From Desulfurococcales archaeon (GTDB lineage: Archaea; Thermoproteota; Thermoprotei_A; Sulfolobales; WAQK01): a stretch of DNA of 64,000 nt. Below the pieces are notes generated by a model. The model had not been told where the DNA came from, did not search any database, and worked only from the letters and a program-made list of their open reading frames with translations. Made by a program: the position numbers and the translations under genes. Each line of letters opens with the position of its first letter. Position 1 is the first letter of the stretch. The stretch lies in the NCBI GenBank assembly GCA_027083135.1, contig JALWQH010000052.1, positions 1 through 64,000 of the forward strand, read 5' to 3'. Shown here piece after piece: positions 61,545 through 64,000 of this stretch.

Positions 61545-63341
61545 ATGGACGCCCGTCTAGCCGCATCTGTGGCAATAATAGTGTTAATAATAGTAGCTTC
61601 TGCTTCAGCCATATATCTCCGGTCTCGTAGAACGGCATCCACGACAACTTCAAGCAGTCCGAGTAGCCTGCCTCCTTCCACAATTACCTCAACTACAAGT
61701 ACATCTATGGCTGCGCGTACAAGTACGTATAGTACGAGAACCACTACTAGCACTACTATCACGACAACCACTATATCATCATCGAGCACCACTACAACTA
61801 CTCATACTACTCCGAGTCCAACTACTACCATGACAACTAAAACACCAACATTCACCACAACCAGCACCACCACGATGACCAGTACTACAACCACTATCTC
61901 GAAACCCAGCCTCTCCCAATACCTTGCTAGGCAGATCAACGGGCTGCTTGAACTCTACCCTGAACTCAATCTTAACGCAACAGGCATACTTATCACCACT
62001 CTGAACGGAACAGTATTGTACTCGCTTCACCCCCATGAACCTCTCATACCAGCATCAAACATGAAGCTCCTAACAGCAGCGGCGGCTTTAAAGTACCTTG
62101 GGCCAGACTATAAGTTCAAGACGGTCTTCATAGTCACAGGGAAAATCGAGAACTCCACGCTTCACGGAGACATAATAGTTAGAGGCACAGGGGATCCCAC
62201 CCTTGTTAGCGGCGATTGGGCTGATGAATGGTCACATAAGGTTGCCTACCTCTACGATACTGAGCACCTCTTAGATGATGCTGTGAAGCCCTTAGAGAAG
62301 CTAGGAATAAAGCGTATCGATGGAAACATAATAATAGATGACTACTACCTTGACCACCAGTGGGTTAACCCTACCTGGGAGAAGGAGGATCTCTCACACT
62401 GGTATGCTGCTCAGATAGGGGCCCTTGGAATAAACAGGAATATCGAGCTGCTTGAACTATACCCGCAGCCTTCAGGCAAGGTCAAAATAAAAGTCGTGCC
62501 TGACGTCGGCTACATCAACGTGACCTTCGCTGGAAGAGTAGTGAAGAGCAGCAGCGATGTAAAACAGTGGGCTGTAGAGGTCAGAGAGCCTGGGACAAAT
62601 AATGTTAAAATAGTCGGAGATCTTCCCATGGATATAGATGTCTACTACCTATCTGTAACGGTTAATGATCCAGGTATGTATTTTGGAGCAGTATTCAAGA
62701 AGGTCCTAGAGGATCATGGGATAAAGGTTATGGGAGGAGTCAAGCGGGCTAATACTACTGGGTGGAAGAATCAGACGATCACTGTGATAACTCTTCAATC
62801 AAAGCCTCTTAAAGATATTATAAGATTAATGCTTAAGAAGAGCCTTAATCTCTACGCAGACCACCTCTTCAAAGTTCTAGGAAAAGTAGTGGTAGGCGAG
62901 GGCTCCTGGAAGGGAGGCTCTAAGGCTGTGGAAAAAATGCTGAGGGATCTGAGCATAATGGAGGATGGAGTTAAAATAGTTGATGGTTCAGGGCTCTCCA
63001 GGGAGAACAGGGTTACTCCAAGCCTCCTAGTAAATTTGCTGCGCATATATGCAGGTAATAAGATCCTCTATAATTCCCTGCCCATAGCAGGCTGGGACGG
63101 CACGCTTAAGCATAGGATGCTGGACACCCCTGCTGAGGGTAACTTAAGGGCTAAGACAGGAACCCTCACAGGAGTATCAGCTCTTAGCGGCTATGTTAAA
63201 ACCAGGGATAATGTAACACTAGTATTCTCAATGCTGTTCAACGGCTTCCATGCAACAGCGCACAAGGTTAAATACGAAATAGAGGACTATATAGGGGCTC
63301 TTCTAGCAGACATAAATACATCTAAGTACAAGGTGCCCTAA
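61545..63341 (+). CDS. Secreted S13 (PBP4/DacB-type) D-Ala-D-Ala carboxypeptidase homologue
   Basis: The 598-residue protein has an N-terminal membrane segment (RLAASVAIIVLIIVASASAIYL) and an S/T-rich stalk of about 100 residues. A peptidase S13 domain follows with all three penicillin-binding motifs: SxxK in PASNMKLLTAA (about 170), the SxN-type motif in DGSGLSRENRVTP, and KTG in LRAKTGTLTGVSALSGYV (about 537). S13 enzymes cleave D-Ala peptide bonds in peptidoglycan. Archaea lack murein, so the natural target may be foreign bacterial wall or a D-amino-acid peptide. Several NxT sequons fit an extracellular location. It is probably expressed alone, with a TATA-like AGTATAATAAAC about 45 bases before the ATG. 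Confidence 0.88.
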   Translation: MDARLAASVAIIVLIIVASASAIYLRSRRTASTTTSSSPSSLPPSTITSTTSTSMAARTSTYSTRTTTSTTITTTTISSSSTTTTTHTTPSPTTTMTTKTPTFTTTSTTTMTSTTTTISKPSLSQYLARQINGLLELYPELNLNATGILITTLNGTVLYSLHPHEPLIPASNMKLLTAAAALKYLGPDYKFKTVFIVTGKIENSTLHGDIIVRGTGDPTLVSGDWADEWSHKVAYLYDTEHLLDDAVKPLEKLGIKRIDGNIIIDDYYLDHQWVNPTWEKEDLSHWYAAQIGALGINRNIELLELYPQPSGKVKIKVVPDVGYINVTFAGRVVKSSSDVKQWAVEVREPGTNNVKIVGDLPMDIDVYYLSVTVNDPGMYFGAVFKKVLEDHGIKVMGGVKRANTTGWKNQTITVITLQSKPLKDIIRLMLKKSLNLYADHLFKVLGKVVVGEGSWKGGSKAVEKMLRDLSIMEDGVKIVDGSGLSRENRVTPSLLVNLLRIYAGNKILYNSLPIAGWDGTLKHRMLDTPAEGNLRAKTGTLTGVSALSGYVKTRDNVTLVFSMLFNGFHATAHKVKYEIEDYIGALLADINTSKYKVP

Positions 63342-63499
63342 AGAATACTAGGAACATGTGATGCCATGTAATGCATTGTTCTTTTAAGGCTCCATATAAT
63401 TTCAAGAGGAGCCCTACCCTGAAGAAGCTGGAGGAGATTTGCCTTCACACCCATAATGTTGTTAGGAATCCATATATTCTAGAGGATGGATTAATATTC

Positions 63500-63513
63500 C
63501 CCTAATATTAGGG
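63500..63513. promoter_or_regulatory. 14-bp palindrome upstream of MoaD-like gene
   Basis: CCCTAATATTAGGG is a perfect palindrome ending 18 bases before the ATG at 63532. Its AT core is suitable as a TATA-like element, or the whole may be an operator. The rest of the 190-bp gap 63342-63531 shows only a weak GGCTCC/GGAGCC dyad, at about 63388-63412, that could end the S13 transcript. No gene is visible there. Confidence 0.35.
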
Positions 63514-63531
63514 CTAAGCTTGGGGAGAGGC

Positions 63532-63798
63532 ATGGTGCGCGTCAGACTAGTTGCAACGCTTCGCTCTGAGGCAGGGATAGATGAGATCGAGATAAATGGT
63601 TCGGGAATGCTCATGGACATACTTGCTGAGGCTAGGAGAAAGATCCCTGTGTTGAGGAGGGTTATAGGGGAGGAGGGGGAGCCTAAGCCCACGGCACTTA
63701 TACTTGTAGATGACGTTGACTATAGGCTGCTTGGGAAAAAATTAAGGATTGGCAGGGATAGTGTGATAACAATAATACCTGTCATTCATGGTGGTTAG
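63532..63798 (+). CDS. MoaD/ThiS/Urm1-like small archaeal modifier or sulfur carrier
   Basis: This is a beta-grasp protein of about 88 residues ending in the diagnostic di-glycine VIPVIHGG. It begins VRVRLVATLRSEAGIDEIEING, with LILVDDVDYRLLGKKLRIGRDSVITII. Such proteins carry sulfur for molybdopterin or thiolated tRNA, or act as ubiquitin-like SAMP modifiers after activation by an E1-like enzyme. I use the ATG at 63532, preceded by GGGGAG at about six bases, rather than the TTG at 63520. It is followed by a phosphoribosyltransferase gene three bases later. Confidence 0.87.
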   Translation: MVRVRLVATLRSEAGIDEIEINGSGMLMDILAEARRKIPVLRRVIGEEGEPKPTALILVDDVDYRLLGKKLRIGRDSVITIIPVIHGG

Positions 63799-63800
63799 GA

Positions 63801-64000
63801 TTGCAGGAGGTTCCTAGCTTCCTTAACGTCAGCTGGGACGATATAGATGAGCTCTCCCTAAGCCTGGCTGAACGCATAATCTCATCGGGATTCAAGCCTG
63901 ACGCTATAGTAGGCATAATGCGTGGAGGCTGGATACCGGCTAGAATACTAGCCGATCTCCTTGGAGTCGATATTCTTGACGCCATAGAGATAAAATTCTA
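63801..64000 (+). CDS. Phosphoribosyltransferase, N-terminal fragment (cut by window edge)
   Basis: This is absent from the ORF track because it runs off the window. Reading from TTG 63801 gives MQEVPSFLNVSWDDIDELSLSLAERI, then FKPDAIVGIMRGGWIPARILADLLGV, the loop typical of type I phosphoribosyltransferases (xanthine/guanine or hypoxanthine type, COG2236-like). A GGTGG sits six bases upstream. It is probably in an operon with the MoaD-like gene. Purine salvage would connect with the surface nucleoside phosphorylase-like protein at 47 kb, but that is inference. Confidence 0.85.
   Translation, partial: MQEVPSFLNVSWDDIDELSLSLAERIISSGFKPDAIVGIMRGGWIPARILADLLGVDILDAIEIKF

Noticed and set aside
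61520-62036. Minus-strand ORFs opposite the S13 protein stalk
   Set aside because: Val-rich repeats complementary to ACN codons. The plus-strand S13 homologue has full catalytic motifs.

Overview
The window looks like a chromosomal segment of a hyperthermophilic crenarchaeon (Thermoproteota). The evidence is a full-length reverse gyrase, an archaeal TFB whose zinc ribbon lacks two cysteines in the crenarchaeal manner, pelota, EndA, archaeal DnaG, TmcA, RpoP, a family B DNA polymerase carrying an intein, a stand-alone 5S rRNA gene, and start sites with TATA-like boxes and frequent GTG/TTG codons. I cannot name the genus from sequence alone. Desulfurococcales-like orders are plausible. Both window edges cut genes: an ABC ATPase on the left and a phosphoribosyltransferase on the right.

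Layout. 1-5 kb holds an ABC/TrmB operon facing the four-subunit pyruvate (2-oxoacid):ferredoxin oxidoreductase operon across a 70-bp shared promoter. 5-15 kb holds reverse gyrase coupled to a nitrilase-fold pseudoenzyme, a KaiC-like ATPase, the Cdc48 AAA+ ATPase and TmcA. 15-27 kb is a mixture of cofactor, lipid, tRNA and transcription genes: MoaB, an FAD oxidoreductase, a UbiA-family lipid prenyltransferase, UbiX, EndA, a B12/radical SAM protein, GlyRS, an agmatinase-type ureohydrolase, the small rpoP gene absent from the ORF track, eIF1/SUI1, TFB and tRNA-Gln. 27-46 kb holds a site-2 protease, a nucleotidyltransferase, another radical SAM protein, an ABC-2 exporter, pelota, a GNAT, the intein-bearing polymerase, DnaG, TyrRS, PheRS alpha/beta, an MBL hydrolase, methionine aminopeptidase and a DUF1512 membrane protein, followed by 5S rRNA.

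The accessory part starts near 46.9 kb. A membrane-anchored nucleoside-phosphorylase-like protein and an amidohydrolase lead to a 1.3-kb insertion. It is bounded by a 45-bp direct repeat made from the 3' half of tRNA-Pro and contains a TumE/TumA-like toxin-antitoxin pair and copies of an ATATGCCA motif near its ends. No recombinase gene is visible. It looks like a minimal or decayed integrative element.

From 51.7 to 63.3 kb the genes suggest a surface scavenging pathway: an M24 dipeptidase, a secreted GH18 hydrolase (YaaH/SleL-like), a family-5 solute-binding protein with two Dpp/Opp permeases, a GH3 (NagZ-type) beta-N-acetylhexosaminidase, an AbrB-PhoU regulator-like protein, and a secreted S13 (PBP4-type) penicillin-binding-protein homologue. 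Three of these carry Ser/Thr-rich stalks with a membrane anchor. The set would suit digestion and uptake of amino-sugar polymers, either chitin or bacterial peptidoglycan. A 22-bp perfect palindrome lies 5 bases upstream of the GH3 start, and an inverted repeat lies between the divergent GH18 and binding-protein genes. These are the main candidates for new biology here, together with the mini-element, a dead-looking homing endonuclease in the intein, and long identical DNA tracts between the two AAA modules of cdc48.
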